Source: JBCCGI01 sp039029355
Lineage (GTDB): Bacteria > Planctomycetota > UBA1135 > GCA-002686595
Direction: 5' to 3'
Length of the DNA stretch: 64,000 nucleotides
NCBI GenBank assembly: GCA_039029355.1
Contig: JBCCGI010000035.1
Coordinates: 1 to 64,000 of the forward strand
Positions 1 through 8,021 of the stretch are shown piece by piece. The notes under the pieces were generated by a model, which was not told where the DNA came from, ran no database searches, and worked only from the letters and a program-made list of their open reading frames with translations. Position numbers and translations under genes: made by a program. The first letter of the stretch is position 1, and every line of letters begins with the position of its first letter.

Positions 1-62
1 ACCCGGGCCCCCCTCTCGCTGGGCCCCTGAGGGGGGGGCGGGGGGGGGGGGGGGGGCGCCGC
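1..62. other. Low-complexity poly-G/C edge
   Basis: Bases 29-56 are almost entirely G and bases 62-77 almost entirely C, unlike anything else in the window. This looks like an assembly or sequencing artefact at a contig end rather than genomic sequence. It truncates the rhombosortase gene. Confidence 0.6.
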
Positions 63-683
63 GCCCCCCGCCCCCCCGACCGCCGCCCCCACCAGGTGCG
101 CGAGCGGCACCGGCACGAAGTCCGCCTCCGCGGAGGCGACGAAGACCGCCTCGCCCGCGAACAGCTCGAACGCCAGCTTGGCCGCGAAGCCGGCCAGCAG
201 CAGCCCCCAGAGGCACGCGGGGCCAGCCGCGCGCGCCCGCACGCTGGCGCGCAGCTTCGCGGCGAGCCCCAGGCCGAAGGCAGCCGACACCAAGCCGCTG
301 AGTCCGCGGTAGGTGTCGAGTCCGGGCGCGAGCGCGTGCACCGCACGCGGCACGACGAGCGCCGCGACCGCCAGCACGAGCGCGCGGCGCGCCCGGGACT
401 GCGACCGCAGCCCGAAGCCGATCGCGGCCAGCGCGGCCGCGTCCCAGAGCAGGTGCTCGCCGGAGAAGTGCGCCAGGTGGCACGACGCGAGACGCAGCCC
501 GTTGCCGATCAGCCCCAGCGCGCGCTCGTACTGCAGCGCGCGGGCGAGCCCCGGCACGGCGTACACCGCCAGCGCCGCGGCGATCAGCCACGCCTCGGGC
601 GCCGCGAGCAGGTCGCGCCACCGAAGCGCCGGCGACGGAGCGCGTCGCTCCGCCGCCGGCTGATTACCGACCCTCGCGCTCAC
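1..683 (-). CDS. Rhombosortase-like rhomboid intramembrane protease (3' end lost at window edge)
   Basis: Reading the minus strand from a GTG at 683-681 gives an open frame to the window edge. The start overlaps the stop of the VIT-VWA gene (GTGA), so translation is probably coupled. The product is a small multi-pass membrane protein with rhomboid-type features: CHLAHFSGEHLLWDAAAL at about residues 68-85, a GLSG motif with the candidate nucleophile Ser129, and AHLVGAAVGG with candidate His196. Rhombosortases are ~200-residue rhomboid proteases that cleave proteins with GlyGly-CTERM tails, and the gene just upstream in the same operon carries such a tail. The last ~20 codons read into a poly-Pro stretch made by the poly-G edge (bases 1-60). 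That part is probably not real and the true stop is not visible. Confidence 0.8.
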   Translation of the reverse strand, partial: MSARVGNQPAAERRAPSPALRWRDLLAAPEAWLIAAALAVYAVPGLARALQYERALGLIGNGLRLASCHLAHFSGEHLLWDAAALAAIGFGLRSQSRARRALVLAVAALVVPRAVHALAPGLDTYRGLSGLVSAAFGLGLAAKLRASVRARAAGPACLWGLLLAGFAAKLAFELFAGEAVFVASAEADFVPVPLAHLVGAAVGGAGGAAPPPPPPPPPQGPSERGAR

Positions 684-2806
684 GCTCCCCGCCGGCGGCG
701 CACCGCCCACGCCAGCATCGCGACGCCCCAGGCCAGGCCCGCCGTCCACGGGCCGAAGGAGCCTCCGCCGCCGCGGCCGCCGAACGCGGGCGCGCGGCGC
801 GGAGAGGTCACGACGTCGAGCGCGTTGCCGGTCGGCGCGCGGTTCGCGGCCGGAGCCGACGTCGAGCGGTCGGCACCCGCCCCGCCGTCGGCGTTCGCGA
901 CCGGCGCGTCGGGCGCGATCGGACCCAGCGCGTCGGCGGCCTGCGAGCGCAGGTCGTCCAGCTGCCTACGCAGCTCCGACTGCGCCGCGCGGTCACGCTC
1001 GATGCGCGCCGCGTTGCGCCGCTCGATCTTCCAGCGCCGGTACTCGTCGTTGTTCTCGAGCACCAGGAACGACGCGTATTCCGACGCGATCGAGTAGCCC
1101 TCGCAGAGCTCGACGATGTCGGCGCGCAGGCGGTCGCTGCTGCCCTTCGCGCGCTCCTGATCCATCAAGCCCTGCACGCGGTGCCAGGCCCACATACGCT
1201 CGATCTCGGGACTCGACGCGTCGACGGCGGGGAGCTCGATCTCGAAGACCTGCTCGTGGGCACGCCCCAGCACGTTCGCGCTGAGCGAGATACGCGCGGG
1301 CCCGCTCTTCCCATAGCGCCCGTAGATCCGCACCGGCGCGCCGTGGAAGAGGTCGGGCAGCTCGCCCGGCTCGACGTCGTAGGCGCCCGCGCCCTCGACG
1401 GTGAGCACCACGTCGGTCATCGCCGGCCGCGTCAGCTTGCGGCGGAAGCCCTTGGCCTGACGCGCGAAGTCGTCGCCGTGCGACACGAAGGCCGCCAGGC
1501 CGCCCGCGTCCTCGGCCATCTGCTGGAGGAGCGGCCGGTTGACCTCGTTGCCGATGCCCACGCAGAAGACGCGCACGCCGCCGGGACGCTCGCGGATCAG
1601 CGCGAGGAGCTCTTCGAGGTCGGTCGCCTCGGTCATGCCGTCCGACAGCACAACCACGTTCAGCGTGCGGTCGGGGTCCACGTAGCGGTACGCCGCCTCG
1701 ATGGCGGGCCGCAGCTGCGTGCCGCCGCGCGCCTCGAGCGACGCGAGGAAATCCATCGCGTCGCCGACGGTCTCGTTCCCCACCGCCGTCAGCTTGCGAT
1801 TGAGGCTCTCGGGAGCGATGTTGAAGGCGATCACCTCAAAGCGATCGCGCGGGCCGAGCTGCTCGAGGAACGACACGACGGCGCGGTTCGAGAGGTTCAG
1901 CTTGCCGTCGTGCCCCATGCTGCCGGACACGTCGCCGACGAAGACGTAGTCCATCCCGTCCTGCTCCTGCTCGAGCTCAGGCCCGGCGGTCAGGGTGAGC
2001 TGGAAGAAGCCGTCCTCGCCCTTCGCCTTCGAGGTCACCAGGTCGAGGCCGGTCGTCCCGCGCTCGGCGCGGTAGGCGACCACGACGTCACGGGCGAGGT
2101 CTCCGCCCTGTAGCTCGAGGCTGGCCTGGTGGTACTCGGACGTGTGCTCGACGAAGAGGAAGTCGGTGTGGGAGGGGCTCTCCATCGCGGCGATCGGGAC
2201 CTCGCTCTTGGCCTCGATCGAGAGCGAGAAGCGCCCGTGCACGCGCGTGTCGACCGACGCACGGGTCGAGGTCGCCAGCGGGTAGACGTAGGTCGCCCAG
2301 TCGTCGTCGACGTCGAGCTCCTGGTAGTAGCTGACGCGCACCCGCTGCTCCGCTCCCGCGGGGATCGGGAAGATGCGCATCTCGAAGGTCTTGTAGTCGG
2401 TCTGCTCGAGCAGGCCGGGGTCGACGCGGCGCGCCTTGTAGCTCTCGTAGATCTCGCGCGCGCGCTCCTTCTCGAGCACCTCGCCGACCATCTCCTTGCC
2501 GTCGATCCACATGCTGAAGCCGGAGACGCTCGCGTTCTTCGGCACGGGGAAGGTGTAGAGCGCCTCGACGATGCGGTCCTCGGTGTTGAGGAACACCTGG
2601 TCGATCTCGGTCACGGCGATGCCGTTGTTGATCACGACGCTGACGTCGTGCTCCTGAATCGTCAGGATCCCGCCGAAGCCCCCATCGGCGATCAGGAGGC
2701 CGCCGGGGCTGGCGGACGCGCTGGCGGCACCCAGGGTCAGGGCTCCGGCCAGGGCGAGGAGGCGCCGCCCGAAGGCGCGGGCGCCGTTGCTTTTTTGTCG
2801 CTGCAT
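680..2806 (-). CDS. VIT and VWA domain secreted protein with GlyGly-CTERM-like sorting tail
   Basis: The 708-residue product starts with a signal peptide (Arg-rich n-region, then LLALAGALTLGAASASA). A VIT (vault/inter-alpha-trypsin inhibitor) domain follows at about residues 45-175 and a von Willebrand A domain at about 285-470. The MIDAS motif looks intact: DVSGSM, a GGT threonine and the LSDGM aspartate. The tail ends with a glycine run (GGRGGGG), a ~20-residue hydrophobic segment and RRRRGA, the architecture of rhombosortase substrates. I chose the ATG at 2806 because AAGGAG lies 8 bases upstream and the signal peptide begins there; an in-frame start 47 codons upstream adds unlikely sequence across the promoter. 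Likely role: metal-dependent adhesion or surface display, with the tail cleaved by the coupled downstream protease. Expression probably depends on sigma54. Confidence 0.88.
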   Translation of the reverse strand: MQRQKSNGARAFGRRLLALAGALTLGAASASASPGGLLIADGGFGGILTIQEHDVSVVINNGIAVTEIDQVFLNTEDRIVEALYTFPVPKNASVSGFSMWIDGKEMVGEVLEKERAREIYESYKARRVDPGLLEQTDYKTFEMRIFPIPAGAEQRVRVSYYQELDVDDDWATYVYPLATSTRASVDTRVHGRFSLSIEAKSEVPIAAMESPSHTDFLFVEHTSEYHQASLELQGGDLARDVVVAYRAERGTTGLDLVTSKAKGEDGFFQLTLTAGPELEQEQDGMDYVFVGDVSGSMGHDGKLNLSNRAVVSFLEQLGPRDRFEVIAFNIAPESLNRKLTAVGNETVGDAMDFLASLEARGGTQLRPAIEAAYRYVDPDRTLNVVVLSDGMTEATDLEELLALIRERPGGVRVFCVGIGNEVNRPLLQQMAEDAGGLAAFVSHGDDFARQAKGFRRKLTRPAMTDVVLTVEGAGAYDVEPGELPDLFHGAPVRIYGRYGKSGPARISLSANVLGRAHEQVFEIELPAVDASSPEIERMWAWHRVQGLMDQERAKGSSDRLRADIVELCEGYSIASEYASFLVLENNDEYRRWKIERRNAARIERDRAAQSELRRQLDDLRSQAADALGPIAPDAPVANADGGAGADRSTSAPAANRAPTGNALDVVTSPRRAPAFGGRGGGGSFGPWTAGLAWGVAMLAWAVRRRRGA

Positions 2807-2862
2807 AGCTTCGACTCCTTTGTGGTTGGGCGGGCGTTCGGCCCGCGGGAGTCGGCGAGGAA

Positions 2863-2878
2863 AACAAGGCGCGTGCCA
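2863..2878 (-). promoter_or_regulatory. Candidate sigma54 (RpoN) promoter for the VIT-VWA/rhombosortase operon
   Basis: On the minus strand the sequence is TGGCACG-N4-TTGTT. It matches the -24/-12 consensus TGGCACG-N4-TTGCW except for C to T in the -12 GC, and the GG to GC spacing is correct. The -24 box is 2878-2872 and the -12 box 2867-2863, which predicts a start near 2851 and a ~45-nt leader before the ATG at 2806. The divergent neighbour encodes a sigma54 activator. Confidence 0.65.
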
Positions 2879-2895
2879 GCATGCGCAGCAATGAG

Positions 2896-2922
2896 GTAAG
2901 CCGTTTTCCAAAAACCACTTAC
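2896..2922. promoter_or_regulatory. 27-bp interrupted dyad, candidate activator binding site
   Basis: The site reads GTAAG-N2-GTTTT-N3-AAAAC-N2-CTTAC. All ten paired positions of the two half-sites match, centred at 2909. It is AT-rich in a ~70% GC genome and lies upstream of the -24 box (about -58 from the predicted start), between the promoter and the divergent sigma54 activator gene. That is where an enhancer or operator would be expected. Confidence 0.5.
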
Positions 2923-2976
2923 AGCGCACGGCGCCAGTCCGTCGCACCCGCCTCGCACCGCGCCCCCGTACACTCC

Positions 2977-4557
2977 ATGATCAGACACCTGGCACTGAAT
3001 GCACAAGCCGCCATGCTCTTCACCGCCCCACAGCTCCGCTTCGCGCAGACCGTCGCCCGCATCGCCCACTGCAACCCGTTCTTGGCCGAGCGCATCGAGC
3101 TCGAGCGCGAGGCGCTCGGCGAGGACTTCGACGAGCGCGACGCCGACTGGAACCGCCGCTCGGAGCTGGGCCCCACGCCCGGCAACGTCCAGCTGCTGCT
3201 CGCGCGCACCGAGGAGCTGCTCGTAGCGGCCCGCGAGGCCCTCGCCGGCGGCAAGCGCCCCGGCGACGCGGAGCGCGAGCTGTACCGCGACCTGGTCTAC
3301 TTCGCGCTCTACCAGCGCTACCGCGAGGGCTTCGACGAGAGCGTCGCGAGCGTCGAGCGCGGCCGGCCGGCGGCGAGCGTGGCCTCGCTCTACGACCGCA
3401 TCCGGCGCGACGGCACGCGCTACCTGACGCCGCTCGGCGAGGACGGGGTCGAGCGGGAGCTCGCGCACCTCTTCGCGCTCTCGTTCCAGGTGCGGCGTGC
3501 GTTCCGCAACGTCTTCCTGTGGATCGTCGGCGTGTCGCAGCCGGCGGTGCGGCTGCGCGCCGAGGTGTGGCAGTCGATCTTCACCCACGACCTGCGGCGC
3601 TACCGCCGGGCGCTGTGCGAGCGCATGGCGGACTTCACGACGCTTGTCACCGGGCCGTCAGGCACCGGCAAGGAGCTCGTGGCTCGCGCGATCGGCCTGT
3701 CGCGCTTCGTGCGCTTCGACCCCGGGAAGAAGGCCTTCCTGCACGACGTGGCGCTGTCGTTCCAGTCGCTGAACCTCTCCGCGCTGAGCCCGACGCTGAT
3801 CGAGTCCGAGCTGTTCGGGCACAAGCGCGGCGCCTTCACCGGCGCGATCAGCGATCACCGCGGCTGGCTCGAAGGCTGCCCGGAGGTGGGCTCGGTCTTC
3901 CTCGACGAGATCGGCGAGCTCGACTCGGCCATCCAGGTGAAGCTCCTGCGCGTGCTCCAGGACCGCACCTTCAGCCGCCTGGGTGAGACCAAGGAGCGCC
4001 ACTTCCCCGGCAAGATCATCGCGGCGACCAACCGCGACCTCGCCACCGAGATGGGCGCGGGACGCTTCCGCGAGGACCTCTACTACCGGCTCTGCTCCGA
4101 CATCGTCACGACGCCATCGCTCGCCGAGAGGGTGCGCGACTCGGTCGACGAGCTGCCGCAGCTCGTCCGCTTCCTGTCCACACGCCTCGCCGGCGACGAG
4201 GCCGATTCGCTGGCCGACGAAGCGCTGGCCTGGATCAACGCCGAGCTCGGCCCGGACTATTCCTGGCCCGGCAACGTGCGCGAGCTGGAGCAGTGCGTGC
4301 GCAACATCCTTATCCGACACGAGTACCGGCCGCCGCGCGCCGCCGCAGGAGAGCGCGGCCCCCACGCGCGGCTCGCGGCGCAGATCGCGGAGTGCGAGCT
4401 GAGCGCCGAAGAGCTGCTCGGCCGCTACTGCACGCTCGCGTATCACCGCATAGGTACCTACGAGGGTGCCGCCCGCCGGCTGGGGCTCGATCGACGTACG
4501 GTGCGCGCAAAGATCGACGCCGGGTTGCTCGCGGAGCTCCGCGGCTCCGGCGCCTGA
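2977..4557 (+). CDS. Sigma54-dependent transcriptional activator (AAA+, Fis-type HTH)
   Basis: The product has an N-terminal ~200-residue domain that I do not recognise, then a sigma54-interaction AAA+ domain. Visible motifs are Walker A GPSGTGKE, the sigma54-contact loop GAFTGA (in FGHKRGAFTGA), Walker B VFLDEIGELD, and YSWPGNVREL near the end of the domain. The C-terminus (EGAARRLGLDRRTVRAKI) is a Fis-type helix-turn-helix. There is no receiver domain. The start is uncertain: ATG 2977 gives 526 residues, ATG 3013 (MLFTAPQLRFAQ) gives 514, and neither has a strong ribosome site. It is transcribed away from the VIT-VWA/rhombosortase operon, whose promoter looks sigma54-type, so it is the obvious candidate regulator. 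Confidence 0.85.
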   Translation: MIRHLALNAQAAMLFTAPQLRFAQTVARIAHCNPFLAERIELEREALGEDFDERDADWNRRSELGPTPGNVQLLLARTEELLVAAREALAGGKRPGDAERELYRDLVYFALYQRYREGFDESVASVERGRPAASVASLYDRIRRDGTRYLTPLGEDGVERELAHLFALSFQVRRAFRNVFLWIVGVSQPAVRLRAEVWQSIFTHDLRRYRRALCERMADFTTLVTGPSGTGKELVARAIGLSRFVRFDPGKKAFLHDVALSFQSLNLSALSPTLIESELFGHKRGAFTGAISDHRGWLEGCPEVGSVFLDEIGELDSAIQVKLLRVLQDRTFSRLGETKERHFPGKIIAATNRDLATEMGAGRFREDLYYRLCSDIVTTPSLAERVRDSVDELPQLVRFLSTRLAGDEADSLADEALAWINAELGPDYSWPGNVRELEQCVRNILIRHEYRPPRAAAGERGPHARLAAQIAECELSAEELLGRYCTLAYHRIGTYEGAARRLGLDRRTVRAKIDAGLLAELRGSGA

Positions 4558-4611
4558 CCCCCGCGTTCGCGCGGGCCGCGTTAGGATCGGAGTACGCGCA
4601 GCTCGCCATCC

Positions 4612-5403
4612 TTGCCCTCCTTCCTCTTCTGCACGTCGTACATCACCGACCGCTCACCCTTCGCGCGGTGGACGCGGTGGCTCGACTTCTACGACGCCCG
4701 CCGCGAGCGGCTGGGAGTCGATCGGCTCGTGCTGATCGACGACGGCACGCCCTCCGAGCGGCTGCCGGGCGAGCTGACGATCGTGAGCGCCGACCGCCCG
4801 CTCCCGCCCGCGCTCCCGGACGGCCCGGTGATGTTCCGCTTCGCCGAGAACCTCGGGCGCACCTCGCTGCGCGGCTTCCCGGGCTGGTGGCGCAGCTTCA
4901 CGTTCGCCGCGGCCGTCGCGGAGCGCTACGGCTACGAGCGCATCCTGCACTGCGAGTCGGATGCGTTCGTGCTGAGCGACCGCATGCTCGCCGACCTCGG
5001 CGAGAGGCGCCGGGGCTGGACCGCGTTCTGGTGCCCGCTCTTCCGTATGCCCGAGACCGCGATCCAGGTGCTGGCCGGCGACGGCGCCCGCCGCCTTGCG
5101 CGCCTGCATCGCTACGGCGAACGCCTCTGGCTCCAGAGCGACCCGCTCGTGCGCCTGGGCGTGCAGCGGATGCGCATGGCGCGCGCTGGCTACGGTCCGC
5201 GCGAGCTGCTCGGACTCGCCGGCGCGCTGCTGATGCCGCGCCTGGCCGAGTCGGTGCTGCCGTTCGACGAGGTCTGCCGCCGCTTCGTCGGCGACCGCTA
5301 CAGCGAGCGCGGCACCCCGCCGCCCGCCGACGCGGACTACGTCTGCCAGACACCGCTCGACGCCGTGCTTCCGGGCGTCGGCGCCGTCAGTCTCGACGCC
5401 TGA
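4612..5403 (+). CDS. Putative glycosyltransferase-like protein
   Basis: The 263-residue protein has no signal peptide or membrane segment. It has a beta-strand-like N-terminus (FLFCTSYITD, then LVLIDDGT) and a central RILHCESDAFVLSDRML segment that resembles the acidic metal-binding motif of GT-A nucleotide-sugar transferases. I cannot place it in a named family. The start is TTG at 4612, because an in-frame stop at 4582 leaves no ATG or GTG candidate. A GGAG lies about 20 bases upstream, further than usual. Its 3' end overlaps the convergent membrane glycosyltransferase by 17 bp. The neighbouring glycosyltransferases support a role in glycan or glycolipid assembly. Confidence 0.55.
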   Translation: MPSFLFCTSYITDRSPFARWTRWLDFYDARRERLGVDRLVLIDDGTPSERLPGELTIVSADRPLPPALPDGPVMFRFAENLGRTSLRGFPGWWRSFTFAAAVAERYGYERILHCESDAFVLSDRMLADLGERRRGWTAFWCPLFRMPETAIQVLAGDGARRLARLHRYGERLWLQSDPLVRLGVQRMRMARAGYGPRELLGLAGALLMPRLAESVLPFDEVCRRFVGDRYSERGTPPPADADYVCQTPLDAVLPGVGAVSLDA

Positions 5404-7000
5404 GCACCAGGAGCTCGTCCTCGCACGGCGGCAGCCAGCGGCGGACAGCGACGCGGCGCTCGACCGCGTAGCCGTCGATGGGCGCGAAGGCGAGGACGTA
5501 CTCGTCGTCCTCGACCCACCACCAGCTGCGCTCCGGCGCGCGCTCGTAGTCGCGCGAGTAGAGGTGGAGACCGTTGAACTCAAAGCCGCCGTCGATCCGC
5601 GACAGGGCGACCCCGCGCTCGCCCACGAGCTCGTGCAGCTCGTCCCAGCGCGCGCGGTTCCACGCCAGGTAGTCGCGCGTCCCGGCAACGGCGAACAGGA
5701 GCAGGCAGACCGCGGGCGCCAACGCCGCCGCGAGCCGCGGAGCGCGCAGCGTCGGCCCTTCCGCCCGCGCGGCGAGCGCGCCGCAGGCAAGCGGAAGCAC
5801 GGGCAACAGGTAGCGGTCGAACGCCCCCGGCAGGAAGGCGGTCGGCAGGCAGTAGAACGCGCTCGCCACCAACAGGAACAGCGCGGCGGAGTCGGCTCCG
5901 TCCCACGGGCCCGAGCGGGCGCGGGCGTAGAGCTCGCCGCTGAGCGTCAGCGCGGTGCGCACGAGCAGCGCTCCGCCCAGGAGCGCCAGCGCCGTGGCCG
6001 CCGCCCAGAAGACGGGCCCGAGCGGCGCCCACCCCGCGGAGTCCAGGAAGAACGCGTCGCGCAGCGTCAGCGGGCCGATCCCGGCCGCGACGATCACGTT
6101 CCCCTCCGACACCGTGGCCAAGAACGGCATGCGCCAGCCGGCGGCGACGATGCCGGCGCCGCCCGCCAGCGCAAACACCAGCGCGCCGGCGTCGGCCAGG
6201 CGCGGCGCGCGGGCGACGCGCACGGCCGCGAGCACGGGCAGAAGGAAGAGGCCGAGGTAGAGCGGGGTCGCGAAGGCCTGCGCGAGCATCCGCGGAGCCG
6301 AGCCCAACCACACCGCCAGGCCGGCAAGCCCCGCCACGCCCAGCCCCGAGGCCGTCGCGGCCGCAGCCAGCCGGCGCGCCGGCGCTCCGCGGCGAACCCA
6401 GAGCGCGAGCCCGTACGCAGCCAGCGGAACCAGCCCGATGTGCCGCCCGAGCAGGGCGACGACCGCGAGCGCGAGCCCCGCCGCGCTCCAACGCCGCCCT
6501 CCGCCGCGCAGCCCCCGCGCCAGGCAGGCGGCCGAGGCCGTCGACGCCGCCGCATAGGACACGTCGGTCATGAAGGTGTTGGCGAGCGCGAAGTACACCG
6601 GGTTGAACGCGACCACCGCGGCCGACAGCAGCGCGAGCTCGCGCCGCCCGGCGACGCCGCGGACGAGCGCATATGTGCCCCAGGCTCCGATCAGCCCGGC
6701 CGCGAGGCTCGCGACCTTCAGAGCCGCGAACGAGAAGCCGCCGGGCAGACAGAAGAGCGCGCCCCACAGGACGTGCGTCACGAGCGTCGTCGCGGTCCAC
6801 CCCGTCGGAGCGTAGCGGCCCTCCTCAACCAAGCGCTGGACGGCGACCCCGTAGGACCACGCATCGTTGAGCGGAAAGTCCGGCGGCGGGCCGACGACGA
6901 CCGCCGCCAGGCACCACAGCGCCGCGAGCACAACGCCGTCCAACGCGGCGCCGCGGGCAAGCGCCGTCCTCTCCCCGAGCTGCGAGCTCACGCGCTCCAT
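5387..7000 (-). CDS. PMT/ArnT-like polytopic membrane glycosyltransferase (GT39-type)
   Basis: The 537-residue protein is mostly hydrophobic with about 10-12 predicted membrane spans. The first extracytoplasmic loop, after the first span, contains FPLNDAWSYGVAVQRLVEEG. An acidic residue at the end of TM1 followed by an aromatic-rich loop is typical of dolichyl- or undecaprenyl-phosphate-sugar dependent GT-C enzymes. The C-terminal ~90 residues are soluble. I chose ATG 7000 (MERVSSQL) because the upstream extension is Arg/His-rich shadow sequence. It should transfer a sugar from a polyprenyl phosphate donor to an acceptor outside the cytoplasm. It is divergent from the 7160 glycosyltransferase. 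Confidence 0.7.
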   Translation of the reverse strand: MERVSSQLGERTALARGAALDGVVLAALWCLAAVVVGPPPDFPLNDAWSYGVAVQRLVEEGRYAPTGWTATTLVTHVLWGALFCLPGGFSFAALKVASLAAGLIGAWGTYALVRGVAGRRELALLSAAVVAFNPVYFALANTFMTDVSYAAASTASAACLARGLRGGGRRWSAAGLALAVVALLGRHIGLVPLAAYGLALWVRRGAPARRLAAAATASGLGVAGLAGLAVWLGSAPRMLAQAFATPLYLGLFLLPVLAAVRVARAPRLADAGALVFALAGGAGIVAAGWRMPFLATVSEGNVIVAAGIGPLTLRDAFFLDSAGWAPLGPVFWAAATALALLGGALLVRTALTLSGELYARARSGPWDGADSAALFLLVASAFYCLPTAFLPGAFDRYLLPVLPLACGALAARAEGPTLRAPRLAAALAPAVCLLLFAVAGTRDYLAWNRARWDELHELVGERGVALSRIDGGFEFNGLHLYSRDYERAPERSWWWVEDDEYVLAFAPIDGYAVERRVAVRRWLPPCEDELLVLRRRD

Positions 7001-7159
7001 CGTAGTCCAACCGTCGGAGCACGCGCGCGATCTCGACGCGCTCGGCGAGTTGACCGGAAGCTTACCCCCAACACTCTCGGTAACGCGGGCGGCCGCCCAT
7101 GCTAGAGGTCCGGGGGAAGAACGGGAGACTCCCCCGCGTTCCGAAACAGGGAGACATCG
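7001..7159. promoter_or_regulatory. Divergent intergenic region
   Basis: This 159-bp gap separates the GT39-like gene and the GT2/GT1 pair and should hold both promoters. I see no convincing consensus element. Confidence 0.3.
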
Positions 7160-8017
7160 ATGATCGGCCTTGCCTTCCGCCGCGTGCGCGGGAGTTGGCG
7201 CAACCTGGACCGCCTGCGGGTCCCGCGCCACTTCCGGTTGCTGGCGGTGTTCTACCTCGTCGAGTACTTCACGCGCATGGCGTTGCTCGGGCTGCAGATC
7301 CGGTTTGGCCCGCACCCGAAGGCGCGGCCGGAGCGCCTCACCGTCATCGTGCCGGCCTACGGCCGCCTGGAGAACCTGGCGCCGATCGTGCGCTCGGCAC
7401 TCTGCCTGCCGTTCCTCGACCGCATCATCGTCGTCAACGGCAACCCCGACGCGCGCGTCGCGGAGTGGATCCCCGAAGACCCGCGCGTCGTGCCGATCGA
7501 CGACCACGGCTCGGGCGTGGGCGTGCGCTTCTCGGTCGCGTCGGACCACCCGGCGGACTACTACATCACGTTCGACGACGACATGATCCCGCGCCCGACT
7601 CAGATCGCGCGCCTCTTCGGGGCGCTGGTCGAGGACCCCGAGGTCACGCACGGCATGATCGGCGTGCGTTACACCGGCAGCGACGAGCGGCCGTTCGAGT
7701 TCGGTATCCGCGGGCGTGAGGAGTCGGTCGACCTGCTGAACGGCTGCCACGCGTTTACGCGGCAGCACCTGGAGCGCTACCACGAGCTGCTCGAAGCGCT
7801 CGACCTGCCGCCGAGCCGCGAGGTGCACAACGGCGAGGACATCGTGATGAGCGCCGCGGGCGCCGGCCAGCCGCGCGTGCATCGGCTCGGACGCTGGATC
7901 CAGTGCCCGTCGACGATCGACCCGACGGTCGCGATCCACCTGCGCCGCCCGGGGTTCCGCACCGAGCGCCTCGAGCTCTTCCGCCGCGCGCGGACCGTCG
8001 CCCGACACGGGGAGTAG
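7160..8017 (+). CDS. GT2-like glycosyltransferase
   Basis: The 285-residue protein has a GT-A fold pattern. ERLTVIVPAYGRLENL opens the nucleotide-binding half, IIVVNGNPD follows, and YYITFDDDMIPRP carries the DXD-type metal-binding motif. A later NGEDIVMS segment matches the ED motif of family 2 enzymes. An amphipathic N-terminus (FRLLAVFYLVEYFTRMALLGL) may associate with the membrane. GGGAG lies 6 bases before the ATG. The next glycosyltransferase starts 4 bases after its stop, so the two are cotranscribed and probably act on one glycoconjugate. Confidence 0.75.
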   Translation: MIGLAFRRVRGSWRNLDRLRVPRHFRLLAVFYLVEYFTRMALLGLQIRFGPHPKARPERLTVIVPAYGRLENLAPIVRSALCLPFLDRIIVVNGNPDARVAEWIPEDPRVVPIDDHGSGVGVRFSVASDHPADYYITFDDDMIPRPTQIARLFGALVEDPEVTHGMIGVRYTGSDERPFEFGIRGREESVDLLNGCHAFTRQHLERYHELLEALDLPPSREVHNGEDIVMSAAGAGQPRVHRLGRWIQCPSTIDPTVAIHLRRPGFRTERLELFRRARTVARHGE

Positions 8018-8021
8018 CCAC

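Noticed and set aside
96..1097. Long plus-strand open frame at the left edge
   Set aside because: The Arg/Gln-rich translation lacks any domain and lies opposite the rhombosortase and VIT-VWA genes; it is a GC-driven shadow.
2991..3004. TGGCAC-containing site on the plus strand resembling a sigma54 promoter
   Set aside because: The GG to GC spacing is two bases short and it lies at or inside the start of the activator gene.
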